A stretch of DNA of 64,000 nt from Clostridia bacterium (GTDB lineage Bacteria > Bacillota > Clostridia > Christensenellales > UBA1242). The notes below the pieces were generated by a model. That model saw only the letters and a list, made by a program, of their open reading frames with translations. It did not search any database and was not told the origin of the DNA. The number at the start of each line of letters is the position of its first letter. Position 1 is the stretch's first letter. A program made the translations under genes and the position numbers. Location: NCBI GenBank assembly GCA_900768545.1, contig CAAGDD010000004.1:310001-374000 (forward strand), in the 5' to 3' direction. Shown piece after piece: positions 1 through 8,244 of the stretch.

Positions 1-54
1 TGACAATATTTTTTTATGATGTTAATATATTCATTATTAGTGGAGGTTGTCCTT

Positions 55-576
55 ATGTATTATATGAACAAAACAAAGCGTGGACTTATCTTGACTTCGG
101 CAATTTTGAATTTGATTTTTATCACTTTTGACTTGATTGTTAGCATTATTTTTGCCGTTGACAAAGATTTAATTATAAATTTTGTTTCAAATTATATGGT
201 TTATATTAGCGTGCCTATTTACAATTTGGGTTACTCGATTTTCTCGTTTGTTGTTGGCGTTATTGGCAGCGTTCTTCTTATTTATAGCGTTCGTCAAAAA
301 GGAAAATATTTCCGTTCAAGTCAAGCCATTTATGCTGCTGGTTTTGTGATTATTGTTATTTGCGGCGGATATCTCGCGTGGGCACTTTTGTTTATTTCTG
401 CGTTTATCCCTGACATCATTGTGATGAATCGTCCTTCAGAAGTGAAGAGAGAAGAGGCGCAAGAAAACAGGGCTTATGAAGAAAAGAAACAAAAAATCGA
501 AGCGTTGAAAAAAATGCGTGATGACGGCTTGATTTCTGACGAAGAATATAAAGAAAAATTGTTTGAATTGTTGTAA
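55..576 (+). CDS. Membrane protein with C-terminal SHOCT domain
   Basis: A protein of 173 aa with about four hydrophobic membrane segments in the first 125 residues, followed by a charged linker and a C-terminal motif (KIEALKKMRDDGLISDEEY) that matches the SHOCT domain, a short oligomerisation helix pair often found at protein ends. The ATG at 55 is chosen because GGAGG lies at 42-46, eight bases upstream; an earlier in-frame ATG has no ribosome site. Its function is unknown; SHOCT suggests self-assembly or attachment to a partner. It ends at a bidirectional terminator shared with the convergent tadA. Confidence 0.7.
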   Translation: MYYMNKTKRGLILTSAILNLIFITFDLIVSIIFAVDKDLIINFVSNYMVYISVPIYNLGYSIFSFVVGVIGSVLLIYSVRQKGKYFRSSQAIYAAGFVIIVICGGYLAWALLFISAFIPDIIVMNRPSEVKREEAQENRAYEEKKQKIEALKKMRDDGLISDEEYKEKLFELL

Positions 577-579
577 TGT

Positions 580-720
580 GGGGCGGGCGAAAGTTTGCCG
601 AAGGCAAAAAATGCACGCAACAAAAAAATGAGGCCTTGGCGGCTTCATTTTTTTTTGCGCGCATTTTACGCAAAAATTTTGCGGCCAAGTCGGCAAAATT
701 TTTTGCGTCTTTCGCCCGCT
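580..720. repeat. 140-bp palindromic GC-rich repeat element, copy 1
   Basis: The element starts with GGGCGGGCGAAAG and ends with CTTTCGCCCGCT, so its ends are inverted repeats. It contains a central hairpin and is much richer in G and C than its surroundings. A second copy at 3917-4052 has the same end sequences and the same central hairpin. The right end forms the last codons of tadA. Confidence 0.7.
622..656. terminator. Bidirectional terminator between convergent genes
   Basis: An 8-bp stem, ATGAGGCC at 628-635 with GGCTTCAT at 641-648, has an A-run on its left and a T-run on its right. It can end transcription from both the SHOCT gene and tadA. It sits at the centre of repeat copy 1. Confidence 0.75.
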
Positions 721-1165
721 ATGAGTTTCTTCTTCGTTTAAAAAAAACTTTCAAAATTTGCGAACACTCTTCGCTAAATTGTTCATCTTGAACAAACTGG
801 CAAGTGTGATTTAATCTTATGCTTGTCATAATTTTTTCAAAAAGCCCGTCGCAACTTGTTTTGTCCTTTGCTCCATAAGTGATTTTTGAAATTCGAGCAT
901 TTAAAATCGCTCCGGCACACATTGGGCAAGGCTCAAGCGTTACAAACATTTCACAGCCATCAAGACGCCAGTCACCGAGTTTTTTGCAAGCTTTGTTTAT
1001 CGCCACAATTTCGGCGTGCATAAGTGCATTTCGCTTTTGTTCTCGCACATTGTGTCCACGGGCGATAATATGCCCGTCTTTGACGATCACAGCGCCGATA
1101 GGAACTTCATTTTCTTCAAGAGATTTTTGCGCTTCTTTGAGCGCTTCCTTCATAAAATTTTTCAT
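719..1165 (-). CDS. tadA: tRNA-specific adenosine deaminase TadA
   Basis: A 148-aa protein of normal TadA length. It deaminates the wobble adenosine of tRNA-Arg(ACG) to inosine. The zinc and catalytic motifs are visible: HAEIVAIN with the proton-shuttling Glu, and EPCPMCAGAI with the two zinc-binding Cys. The final residues (RRRNS) are encoded by the edge of the 580-720 repeat. The start at 1165 has no Shine-Dalgarno; the promoter places transcription start at the ATG, so the mRNA is probably leaderless. A second ATG follows five codons later and could also be used. Confidence 0.95.
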   Translation of the reverse strand: MKNFMKEALKEAQKSLEENEVPIGAVIVKDGHIIARGHNVREQKRNALMHAEIVAINKACKKLGDWRLDGCEMFVTLEPCPMCAGAILNARISKITYGAKDKTSCDGLFEKIMTSIRLNHTCQFVQDEQFSEECSQILKVFFKRRRNS

Positions 1166-1171
1166 ATTTTG

Positions 1172-1200
1172 ATTTTAAAACAAAAATGTCGATTTGTCCA
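1172..1200 (-). promoter_or_regulatory. tadA promoter, predicted leaderless
   Basis: On the minus strand, TGGACA (1195-1200), a 17-nt spacer and TAAAAT (1172-1177) are followed by six bases and then the tadA ATG. Transcription would begin at or next to the start codon. Confidence 0.65.
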
Positions 1201-1247
1201 GTAAATATCAAAATTTTGTCTATTTTTGGCAATAAATGACAATTTGT

Positions 1248-1276
1248 TTGTATTTTTTTTGTTATTATGATATTAT
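1248..1276 (+). promoter_or_regulatory. Promoter of first CPBP gene, predicted leaderless
   Basis: TTGTAT (1248-1253), a 17-nt spacer and TATTAT (1271-1276) are followed by six bases and the ATG at 1283. There is no Shine-Dalgarno. It diverges from the tadA promoter. Confidence 0.6.
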
Positions 1277-1282
1277 TTTGCT

Positions 1283-2320
1283 ATGGAAAATTTAAAAGAA
1301 CTTCAAAAACAATTTCAAAAACGAAATTTTTATACAACAAAAGATAGCGCAAAGGTCTATGCTTATGCTTTGTTTGTGCCAATCGCGCTTGTCTTTTTGT
1401 TTTGCTATGTCGTTATGATGATAGCCAAAAACAATGGCATAACAGCGGGCGAAGGTGAAAATATTTTGACAGTTTTGCAAAACAATTATCTTTGGTTTGG
1501 CATAATTTTGGCTATGCTTTCTCCATTGACAATGTTGAGCATTTATTTGATTTACAACAAATCAAATCGCATAAAACAGTCTTCGTGCAACATTTCATTC
1601 AAAAAAGCCAATGTTTGGACTGCTCTTTTGAGTTGTTTGTTTGGAATAATTATGTTTGCCGGCTTTGTTTGCCTTATCAGCGGCTGCTTTGGAAAACTTT
1701 ATGAAATTTGTGGTATTCAAGAGTCAGAATTAAGTCTTCCAATGGACAATTTTGGCTGGCTTGTTTTAAATTTGATTATCTATGCAGTGATGCCTGCAAT
1801 CGTTGAAGAAATGATTTTCAGGGGCGTTGTTTTTCAAGGACTGAAAGAAAAGTTTTCTGCTTTGGCAAGCATTCTTCTTTCGGGACTTTTGTTTGCAATC
1901 TTTCACGGCAGTGTGACACAACTTGTTTATCAATTTGTGCTTGGAAGCATTATGGCTTTTGTTTTGCACCGCACAAACAATCTGCTTTATCCAATTTTGA
2001 TTCACTTTTTCAACAACACATGCTCGATTGTTATGATGTATCTTGCAAAAAGAGAAATCTTTGTTTTCAATCCAAAAATCACTTGGTGGTTTGTGATTAT
2101 CTCAATTTTGGCTGCCGCTTTGGCTCTTTTAATCGGCTGGCTTATTGATAAATATTATTTAAAACCTCGCCAAGCGAAAGAAATCGAAAAAGAAGGAGAA
2201 AATATCCAAGCGCCAGCATTGAGCGTTGGAAATTTTCCTGTTTTGCTTCTCATCACAGCCGCTGTTGCGATCATTATGATTGTTTTAAACACAGTTTCTA
2301 GTATAAATGCGGGCGGTTGA
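1283..2320 (+). CDS. CPBP family intramembrane metalloprotease (1)
   Basis: A 345-aa multi-pass membrane protein of the CPBP (CAAX protease / bacteriocin-processing, ABI) family. The three catalytic motifs are present in order: EEMIFRG (EExxxR), the FHG histidine, and HFFNN (HxxxN). Family members cleave substrates within the membrane or act in self-immunity and signal processing; the substrate here is unknown. A paralogue starts 23 bases downstream, so the two look like a tandem duplication that has diverged. Confidence 0.85.
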   Translation: MENLKELQKQFQKRNFYTTKDSAKVYAYALFVPIALVFLFCYVVMMIAKNNGITAGEGENILTVLQNNYLWFGIILAMLSPLTMLSIYLIYNKSNRIKQSSCNISFKKANVWTALLSCLFGIIMFAGFVCLISGCFGKLYEICGIQESELSLPMDNFGWLVLNLIIYAVMPAIVEEMIFRGVVFQGLKEKFSALASILLSGLLFAIFHGSVTQLVYQFVLGSIMAFVLHRTNNLLYPILIHFFNNTCSIVMMYLAKREIFVFNPKITWWFVIISILAAALALLIGWLIDKYYLKPRQAKEIEKEGENIQAPALSVGNFPVLLLITAAVAIIMIVLNTVSSINAGG

Positions 2321-2343
2321 CAGTATTATATTTTGAGGACGAA

Positions 2344-3462
2344 ATGAATAGTAAAAAACTTGAGTTTAACACTTTTTTAATATATTTTATTGCCGTTTTG
2401 TGTTTTGTTTGCATAAGAATTTGCTCTTATTACAACTGTTTTGCTTTTATGGGGCAATATGCTTCATATTATGTAAGCATTATTGTGCAAGTTGGCATTA
2501 TTTTTCTGTTGCCACTTTTGCTTTTCAAAAAAATGAACAAAATCAAATATAAAGAAACTTTCGACTTTTATGGGTTTAAAAAAATAAGTTTCAAATGCAT
2601 CGTTTTGGCAGTGATTTTGGGCGTTGTTTTGTTTGTTTTGAACACTTTTGTGGCAAACTTTTTTTATTCAATCATCGAAAGTTTGGGCTATAAATCACAT
2701 TCGTCGGGCGGCGCAGTTGGCGCGACTTGGTGGACACTTGTTTTAAACATAATTTGCACGGCAGTTTTGCCAGCAATTTGTGAAGAAACGCTCCATCGAG
2801 GAATGCTTCTTCGCGGGATTTCAAGACTTGGAGCAAAGCGTGCAATTTTGATTTCGGGACTTTTGTTTGGGCTTTTGCACATGAACATCGAACAATTTTT
2901 CTACGCAACTTTGATCGGCTTTTTCTTTGGATATATCGCTTTTGGAACTGATAGCATTTATCCAACAATTATTCTTCATTTTATGAACAACGCTTTGAGC
3001 ACATTTATGCAATTTGCTCGCGTCAAAGGCTGGGCGATTGGAAGCGTGTTCTCAAACTTTATGAAGGCTCTTTCGACAAACAGATTTTTGGGCTTTGTTG
3101 TTATGCTTTTGGTGCTTGTTTTGTTGTTTATTTTCTTGTTTTCGCTTTCAAGAGCAATAATTTTTGATTGTTTCAAACGAGATTTTGACAAACAACAAAA
3201 AATCATCACTGACAATGCAATTCGCGCGTCATATTTTCAACAAGTAACACAAATTGTGGAAGGAAATTTAAACGAAACTCGTCCACAACGCGTGGTCATT
3301 GATGCCAAAGAATTTTTGGAATATTTGAAACAAAGTATCAAAGAAGAAGAAATTGAAGAGCAGCAAAACGAACTCGACTATAGGGCGAAAATCTTTATGC
3401 TGGGCTCAATCGCTTTGACGCTTATAATAACGATTTTGACATTTATTTGGGGGCTTTTGTGA
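2344..3462 (+). CDS. CPBP family intramembrane metalloprotease (2)
   Basis: A 372-aa paralogue of the preceding gene, with motifs CEETLHRG, LLH and HFMNN. The ATG at 2344 is preferred because GAGGA lies at 2335-2339. After the CPBP core comes a soluble charged segment and then one more hydrophobic segment at the C-terminus, an unusual addition. The stop codon overlaps the GTG start of rlmH (GTGA), so the two are translationally coupled. Confidence 0.85.
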   Translation: MNSKKLEFNTFLIYFIAVLCFVCIRICSYYNCFAFMGQYASYYVSIIVQVGIIFLLPLLLFKKMNKIKYKETFDFYGFKKISFKCIVLAVILGVVLFVLNTFVANFFYSIIESLGYKSHSSGGAVGATWWTLVLNIICTAVLPAICEETLHRGMLLRGISRLGAKRAILISGLLFGLLHMNIEQFFYATLIGFFFGYIAFGTDSIYPTIILHFMNNALSTFMQFARVKGWAIGSVFSNFMKALSTNRFLGFVVMLLVLVLLFIFLFSLSRAIIFDCFKRDFDKQQKIITDNAIRASYFQQVTQIVEGNLNETRPQRVVIDAKEFLEYLKQSIKEEEIEEQQNELDYRAKIFMLGSIALTLIITILTFIWGLL

Positions 3463-3917
3463 TAACGATAAATCTTGTTTGTGTAGGAAATTTAAAAGAA
3501 GATTTTTCAAGAAAAAATCAAGACGAATATTTAAAGCGTCTATCGGCGTTTTGCAAGGTGAATGTTGTGGAAATTAAAGAACAAAATCAACTTGAAAACA
3601 CCGCAAATATCTTGGAAAAAGAAGGCGAAGAAATCTTGAAAAAACTCAAAGGTTTTGTCGTTTTGTGCGACCTTGGTGGAAAAGAGATTTCAAGTGTGGA
3701 TTTTGCGAAAAAAATTGAAGATATCTCGCAAACAAATTCGTGTATAACTTTTGTGATAGGCGGAAGTCATGGTGTCAGCGATGCTGTGAAAAATGCGGCA
3801 AATTTTAAGATTTGTTTTTCGCCAATGACGTTTCCACACAATTTGTTTAGAATTATGCTTTTGGAGCAGATTTATCGGGCGTTTACAATTTTAACTGGAA
3901 AGTCGTATCACAAATAG
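3459..3917 (+). CDS. rlmH: 23S rRNA pseudouridine-1915 N3-methyltransferase RlmH
   Basis: 152 aa, close to the usual 159. RlmH is a SPOUT enzyme that methylates pseudouridine 1915 in helix 69 of 23S rRNA. The SAM-binding knot is seen in FVIGGSHGVSD and the conserved C-terminus in PMTFPHNLFRIMLLEQIYRA. GTG at 3459 is chosen as start because it gives the family's MITINLVCVG beginning; a TTG four codons upstream is possible. The gene overlaps the CPBP stop codon. Confidence 0.95.
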   Translation: MITINLVCVGNLKEDFSRKNQDEYLKRLSAFCKVNVVEIKEQNQLENTANILEKEGEEILKKLKGFVVLCDLGGKEISSVDFAKKIEDISQTNSCITFVIGGSHGVSDAVKNAANFKICFSPMTFPHNLFRIMLLEQIYRAFTILTGKSYHK

Positions 3918-4052
3918 GGCGGGCAAAGTTTTGCCAACGGCAAAACAGAAAATTTTGACAAAAAAATGAGGCGGGTCGCTTCATTTTTTTTGCGCAAAAT
4001 TTTCGCGCGCGAAAGGCGACGGAGACCGCTTTCGCGTGCATTTGCCCGCCCA
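3917..4052. repeat. 140-bp palindromic GC-rich repeat element, copy 2
   Basis: Starts GGGCGGGCAAAGTTTTGCC and ends in GCCCGCCC, with the same central terminator-like hairpin as the copy at 580-720. It also carries an extra strong inner hairpin built from GCGCGAAAG and CTTTCGCG (about 4001-4037). Together with the rpsB leader it fills the gene-free stretch 3918-4299. Confidence 0.7.
3961..3991. terminator. Terminator after rlmH
   Basis: Stem ATGAGGCG (3966-3973) pairs with CGCTTCAT (3977-3984) around a 3-nt loop, with an A-run before and a T-run after. It lies within repeat copy 2. Confidence 0.7.
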
Positions 4053-4087
4053 ATTTCAACAAATTTTTTAATAGTTTGAAAAAATGC

Positions 4088-4116
4088 TTGCTTTTTTTAA
4101 TATGTTATGATATTAT
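4088..4116 (+). promoter_or_regulatory. Promoter of rpsB-tsf
   Basis: TTGCTT (4088-4093), a 17-nt spacer and TATTAT (4111-4116). It gives an mRNA with an untranslated leader of about 175 nt (4123-4299). I recognise no known ribosomal leader structure in it, although the length would allow S2 autoregulation. Confidence 0.55.
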
Positions 4117-4299
4117 ATCAAAGTCATTGAAGACAAATAAGCACCCATTGAGCATTTCAAGGTCGGTTGCCTAAGCGTTTCCAAACATTTGTATTTTTAG
4201 TATTTTTGAATTCGTTTGGTTACAAAAAAGCATGGCTTTTGGGTTGGTCTTGAGAGTATATTCTGTGGGGAAGAATTAAAAACAAGGAGGGAAAAGAAA

Positions 4300-5175
4300 A
4301 TGTCAGTTATTTCAATGAAACAACTTTTGGAAGCAGGCGTTCATTTTGGTCACCAATCGAGAAAATGGAATCCAAAGATGAAAGAATACATTTTTACCGC
4401 TAGAAATGATATTCATATCCTCAATCTAGAAGTAACATCAGAACAAGTAGATAAGGCTTACACCTTTGTTCGTGATATCGTAGCAAGCGGAAAAAGCGTT
4501 TTGTTTGTAGGAACAAAAAAGCAAGCACAAGAAGCTGTTAAAGAAGAAGCAGAAAGATGTGGAATGTATTACATCAACACAAGATGGTTGGGTGGCACAC
4601 TCACAAACTTCAAAACAATTAGAAACAGCATCGAAAGACTCAACAAACTCAATCAAATGGAAAAAGTTGGAGAATTTGATTTGTTGCCAAAGAAAGAAGT
4701 TGCTCTTTTGAAACAAGAAAGAGATAAACTTGAAAAGAACCTTGGCGGAATCAAAGACATGAGAGAACTTCCTGGCGTAATCTTTGTTGTTGACCCAACA
4801 AACGAAAAAATCTGCGTTCACGAAGCAAACATCTTGAACATTCCAGTTGTAAGTTTGGTTGATACAAACTGTGATCCATCAGGAGTTACTGTGGTTATCC
4901 CAGGAAACGATGATGCTATCCGTTCTGTAAAACTTATCGCTGGTGCTATCGCTGATGCCGTTATTGAAGCAAGAGAAGGCGTTTCTATGAAGAAAGACGA
5001 AGAAGCTGAAGGCGAAGAAAAGGTTGATCTTGAAAGCTTGCTTGACACAGTTAAACCAAGTGTAGAACTTGCTGAAGCTGGTGAAGAAGAAAAGAAAGCA
5101 GCTAAAAAACCAAGAAAAAAACCAGTTGCTAAAAAAGAAGAAACTGCTACTGAAGATAAAAAAGACGCTGAATAA
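4300..5175 (+). CDS. rpsB: 30S ribosomal protein S2
   Basis: 291 aa. The S2 core is clear (MKQLLEAGVHFGHQSRKWNP, NTRWLGGTLTNF, IPVVSLVDTNCDP). The start at 4300 follows AAGGAGGG; an open frame extends upstream but lacks a ribosome site. About 45 residues beyond the usual S2 end form an acidic then Lys-rich tail (KPRKKPVAKKEE) of unknown role, probably disordered. Co-transcribed with tsf, 26 bases downstream. Confidence 0.97.
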   Translation: MSVISMKQLLEAGVHFGHQSRKWNPKMKEYIFTARNDIHILNLEVTSEQVDKAYTFVRDIVASGKSVLFVGTKKQAQEAVKEEAERCGMYYINTRWLGGTLTNFKTIRNSIERLNKLNQMEKVGEFDLLPKKEVALLKQERDKLEKNLGGIKDMRELPGVIFVVDPTNEKICVHEANILNIPVVSLVDTNCDPSGVTVVIPGNDDAIRSVKLIAGAIADAVIEAREGVSMKKDEEAEGEEKVDLESLLDTVKPSVELAEAGEEEKKAAKKPRKKPVAKKEETATEDKKDAE

Positions 5176-5201
5176 AAATTTATTTTAAAGGAGAATTTAT
5201 T

Positions 5202-5855
5202 ATGAGTTTTACTGCACAAGATGTTGCTAAACTTAGAGCACAAACAGGCGTTGGAATGATGGAATGCAAAAAAGCACTCACTGATGCCGAAGGAGATTTT
5301 GAAAAGGCTGTTGTTCTTTTGAGAGAAAGAGGACTTAAAGCTGTTGACAAAAAACAAAGTAGAATCGCATCTGAAGGTTTGGTTGCTTCATACATCCACA
5401 TGGGCGGAAGAATCGGCGTTTTGGTCGAAGTAAACTGTGAAACAGACTTTGTTGCCAAGAGTGAAAATTTCCAAAACTTGGTAAAAGACATTGCTATGCA
5501 AATTGCTGCTGCAAATCCAAAATATGTTAGAGAAGAAGAAGTAGAACCTTCTGTTCTTGAAAACGAAAAAGAAATTTTGAGAGTTCAAGCTATCAATGAA
5601 GGAAAGCTAGCACAAATCGTTGAAAGAATGATCGAAGGCAGAATTAAAAAATACTACGAAGAAGTTTGTCTTCTTGATCAACCATTCGTTAAAGATCCTA
5701 GCATGACAATTAAACAACTTTTGACAGAAGCTACACTCAAAATTGGTGAAAAACTTTCTATTAGAAGATTTGTTCGTTATGAACTTGGCGAAGGAATGGA
5801 AAAGAGAAACGAAAACTTGGCTGAAGAAGTTGCTAAACAAATGGCAAATAAATAA
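5202..5855 (+). CDS. tsf: Translation elongation factor Ts (short form)
   Basis: 217 aa, the nucleotide exchange factor for EF-Tu. It has the N-terminal UBA-like domain and the signature LRAQTGVGMMECKKAL, then ETDFVAKSENF. It is shorter than the usual 280-300 aa: the second half is one compact subdomain, like the short Thermus-type EF-Ts. Strong Shine-Dalgarno AAGGAG. Followed by a terminator. The usual downstream pyrH is absent. Confidence 0.96.
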   Translation: MSFTAQDVAKLRAQTGVGMMECKKALTDAEGDFEKAVVLLRERGLKAVDKKQSRIASEGLVASYIHMGGRIGVLVEVNCETDFVAKSENFQNLVKDIAMQIAAANPKYVREEEVEPSVLENEKEILRVQAINEGKLAQIVERMIEGRIKKYYEEVCLLDQPFVKDPSMTIKQLLTEATLKIGEKLSIRRFVRYELGEGMEKRNENLAEEVAKQMANK

Positions 5856-5868
5856 GTCTTAATAAATT

Positions 5869-5897
5869 GACGAAACTTTGTGTTTCGTCTTTTTTTA
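5869..5897 (+). terminator. Terminator after tsf
   Basis: GACGAAAC (5869-5876) and GTTTCGTC (5882-5889) form an 8-bp stem with a 5-nt loop, followed by eight T. Confidence 0.9.
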
Positions 5898-5947
5898 TGC
5901 ATTTTTCGACATAATTTTTGAAATTTAGCAAACAAACAATTTTGCTA

Positions 5948-5976
5948 TTGACAAAACGGCTTTTATTTGTTAAAAT
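5948..5976 (+). promoter_or_regulatory. Strong promoter of the 697-aa gene
   Basis: TTGACA (5948-5953), a 17-nt spacer and TAAAAT (5971-5976): a near-consensus sigma-A promoter. GAGGTGGG precedes the ATG at 6001. Confidence 0.85.
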
Positions 5977-6000
5977 AAATCTTGAAAAAAGAGGTGGGAA

Positions 6001-8094
6001 ATGACAAATATAAACACAAATGAAATTGCTTGGAGTGATTGGAGCAATTCGGTTTGCAGAACTGTTGAGAAATATCTCTCAGTTGATCCAAAAGTCACTG
6101 ATCAAATTCTGAGTGAAAATTTTTATCAAAGCAGAGCCAAAAGGGCTCGACTTGCCACTCTGCTTGAAACTGTTTTGCCTTATTGCGAAAATTATCGCGA
6201 CAAAACAGACCCTGCCATTAAGAAAAAGGTTTTTGAGGTTTTGTTCAAAAAACTTGATTATTCTCAATTTGGTTTTGAAAATTATGATGAAACAAAAGTT
6301 AGGCTCGATGACATCTTTTCAAAATCGACTCAAAAGGGGATAAATCCTTACAAAATCATATATTGTCAAGTGCTCACTGATGCGGGTGCAACTCGTGACC
6401 AAGACAATCGAAAATATTATTATGACGAAACTCGAAAGTTTGAGAGTATTTACAAAACTCTTCGTCATTTGCTCACTCCTTCACCAGAAGAATATGAAAA
6501 CAGCCAAGGTTATTTGGCGCTTTCTCATCAAGAAAAAATTTGGTATAGGGACCAACTTTTCAAACAAGCCGAACAAGACACAAATGCAATTATCGAAAAA
6601 TGTTCGACGATTATTGCAAAGTCAAACTCTTATAAAATTCGAAAAGTTTATGAAACTATTAGAAACTGGACTTGGAATTCTCGCGTGAATTTCGACAAAT
6701 GTTATTATGTTTTCACAAAGGCAGAAATTCGCAGCATTTTGAGAATCAATCCAACACTTTTCTGCACTTCGGTCGATACTGTTGAAGCAGCAAAAGGTTA
6801 TGTTTTCAAACGCATCGACAAATTGAATTTGCCGGGCGATAAACCTATGAACGAATTTCGTTTCTGGATTAAAAACTCTTCAACTTTGCTCACAATGAAT
6901 GTAAATTCACTTTTGGAAAAACAAAGATGTGTTTATAATTTTATGATAAAAGTGCCAGAAAATCGAGATTCTTACATCAATGCTTACAAAAACATCTTTT
7001 CTGACAAAGTTGATATCGCGATTGTTGCTTCAATTCCAAAACAAAACATTTTGGACAACGCTGTTGCCAATATGGAACTTTTGGAAGAATTTTTAAACGA
7101 CAAGACCAAAGTGGGCGAATATTTGCAAAAAAATATCTATGCTTTTGGCTTTGATAAATACAAATTTTCAAATTTGCTCAATAGAATATATCGTGAAGAT
7201 GTTGAGAATCCTGACCAAAATCTTATGGCAAAGTTTTTAAGATCTGGACAAACTGTTTTTGGTGGGAATGTTGATTTTAAAGTTGATGATATCGTTTCAA
7301 AACTCAAAAACAACACTTTTGACCACGACGATATTGACTCTTTGAGCGACAAAGAGTGTTTGGACAAATTTTTGAATATCTTTTTTGAAAACGACGACAA
7401 AGTTAAGTTTGACATCAATCGACTTATCAGCGAAAAAGAAGAAAGAAACAGACTTGGCGAAGCAGATTTGAGAAGATCTCTTCGAACACTTCCTATGAAT
7501 CTTGAAAACTTCAAGGCGATTTTGAAGGACACAACAGCAAGACCAGCCGAAAACGTGCTTCGACTTTGCAAAGCGGTTGATTTTATCGCGAAAAAGAGAT
7601 TTACTTTTGTTCAAAAAGAGATTATGCGCGACTCATTTGGCATCACTGCAATCAAATATTCTAATAATGAAGAATATTGGAAGACTGCCAAAATTATGCG
7701 ACTTGTTGCCGAAAAAGAAAACGAAATTTCAAACGATATTGAAACAACGCTCAACATTTTGAGAGATGAATACAACAAACGCGGCGAAAAGATGAAGAAA
7801 AAATATGAATATATTGACAAACTTTTCGACAAAACAATGGCTTATCTTGACAAATGTTTCGATGATAAAGTTTCAATGTCAAAACTTTATAAAGACACCG
7901 TTGTTGAGCCATTTAAAAAGATTTTGGCTGACACTTTTGAAAGCCAAAAGCCAAATCAAATTTCACTTTTTGAAGACGACGAAGACAATCTTGAAATCAT
8001 TATCAAAGACAACAGAATGAGAAAGGGTTTTAAAGACACTCAAAAAAGTATTTCAAAATCTGATCCAAGCGTCAATGATTATCTTATCAAATAA
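6001..8094 (+). CDS. Uncharacterised 697-aa helical protein with beta-clamp-like motif
   Basis: I do not recognise the family. The protein is soluble, Lys/Asp/Asn-rich and apparently all-helical. Residues about 241-330 look like mTERF-type helical repeats: AEIRSILRINPTLF, then a second less regular unit near 284-305 (NEFRFWIKNSSTLLT). Near the C-terminus, residues 653-657 read QISLF within an acidic stretch; this matches the bacterial sliding-clamp binding motif (QL[SD]LF type). The gene has its own strong promoter and its own terminator and occupies the place where pyrH usually lies. A DNA- or RNA-binding role linked to the replisome is a guess from the two motifs only. Confidence 0.6.
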   Translation: MTNINTNEIAWSDWSNSVCRTVEKYLSVDPKVTDQILSENFYQSRAKRARLATLLETVLPYCENYRDKTDPAIKKKVFEVLFKKLDYSQFGFENYDETKVRLDDIFSKSTQKGINPYKIIYCQVLTDAGATRDQDNRKYYYDETRKFESIYKTLRHLLTPSPEEYENSQGYLALSHQEKIWYRDQLFKQAEQDTNAIIEKCSTIIAKSNSYKIRKVYETIRNWTWNSRVNFDKCYYVFTKAEIRSILRINPTLFCTSVDTVEAAKGYVFKRIDKLNLPGDKPMNEFRFWIKNSSTLLTMNVNSLLEKQRCVYNFMIKVPENRDSYINAYKNIFSDKVDIAIVASIPKQNILDNAVANMELLEEFLNDKTKVGEYLQKNIYAFGFDKYKFSNLLNRIYREDVENPDQNLMAKFLRSGQTVFGGNVDFKVDDIVSKLKNNTFDHDDIDSLSDKECLDKFLNIFFENDDKVKFDINRLISEKEERNRLGEADLRRSLRTLPMNLENFKAILKDTTARPAENVLRLCKAVDFIAKKRFTFVQKEIMRDSFGITAIKYSNNEEYWKTAKIMRLVAEKENEISNDIETTLNILRDEYNKRGEKMKKKYEYIDKLFDKTMAYLDKCFDDKVSMSKLYKDTVVEPFKKILADTFESQKPNQISLFEDDEDNLEIIIKDNRMRKGFKDTQKSISKSDPSVNDYLIK

Positions 8095-8140
8095 AGTTTT
8101 TGTCAAAAATTTGACGATTTGTGAGATTTTTTAAAAAATA

Positions 8141-8166
8141 AAACAGTCAATTTGGCTGTTTTTTTC
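8141..8166 (+). terminator. Terminator after the 697-aa gene
   Basis: AAACAGTC (8141-8148) pairs with GGCTGTTT, with one T-G wobble and a 5-nt loop, followed by a T-run. Confidence 0.75.
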
Positions 8167-8184
8167 TTTTTCTAACATTTTTTG

Positions 8185-8214
8185 TTTGCAATCGGTCGGG
8201 TTTTAATGTATAAT
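8185..8214 (+). promoter_or_regulatory. Promoter of frr-uppS-cdsA-rseP
   Basis: TTTGCA (8185-8190), an 18-nt spacer and a perfect TATAAT (8209-8214). The frr ATG at 8245 has AAGGAG upstream. Confidence 0.7.
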
Positions 8215-8244
8215 TGAATAGATTATTAAATCAAGGAGTTTTTT

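Noticed and set aside
4123..4299. A riboswitch or known ribosomal leader upstream of rpsB
   Set aside because: The leader is long enough, but I could not find a convincing conserved fold, so I only record its presence.
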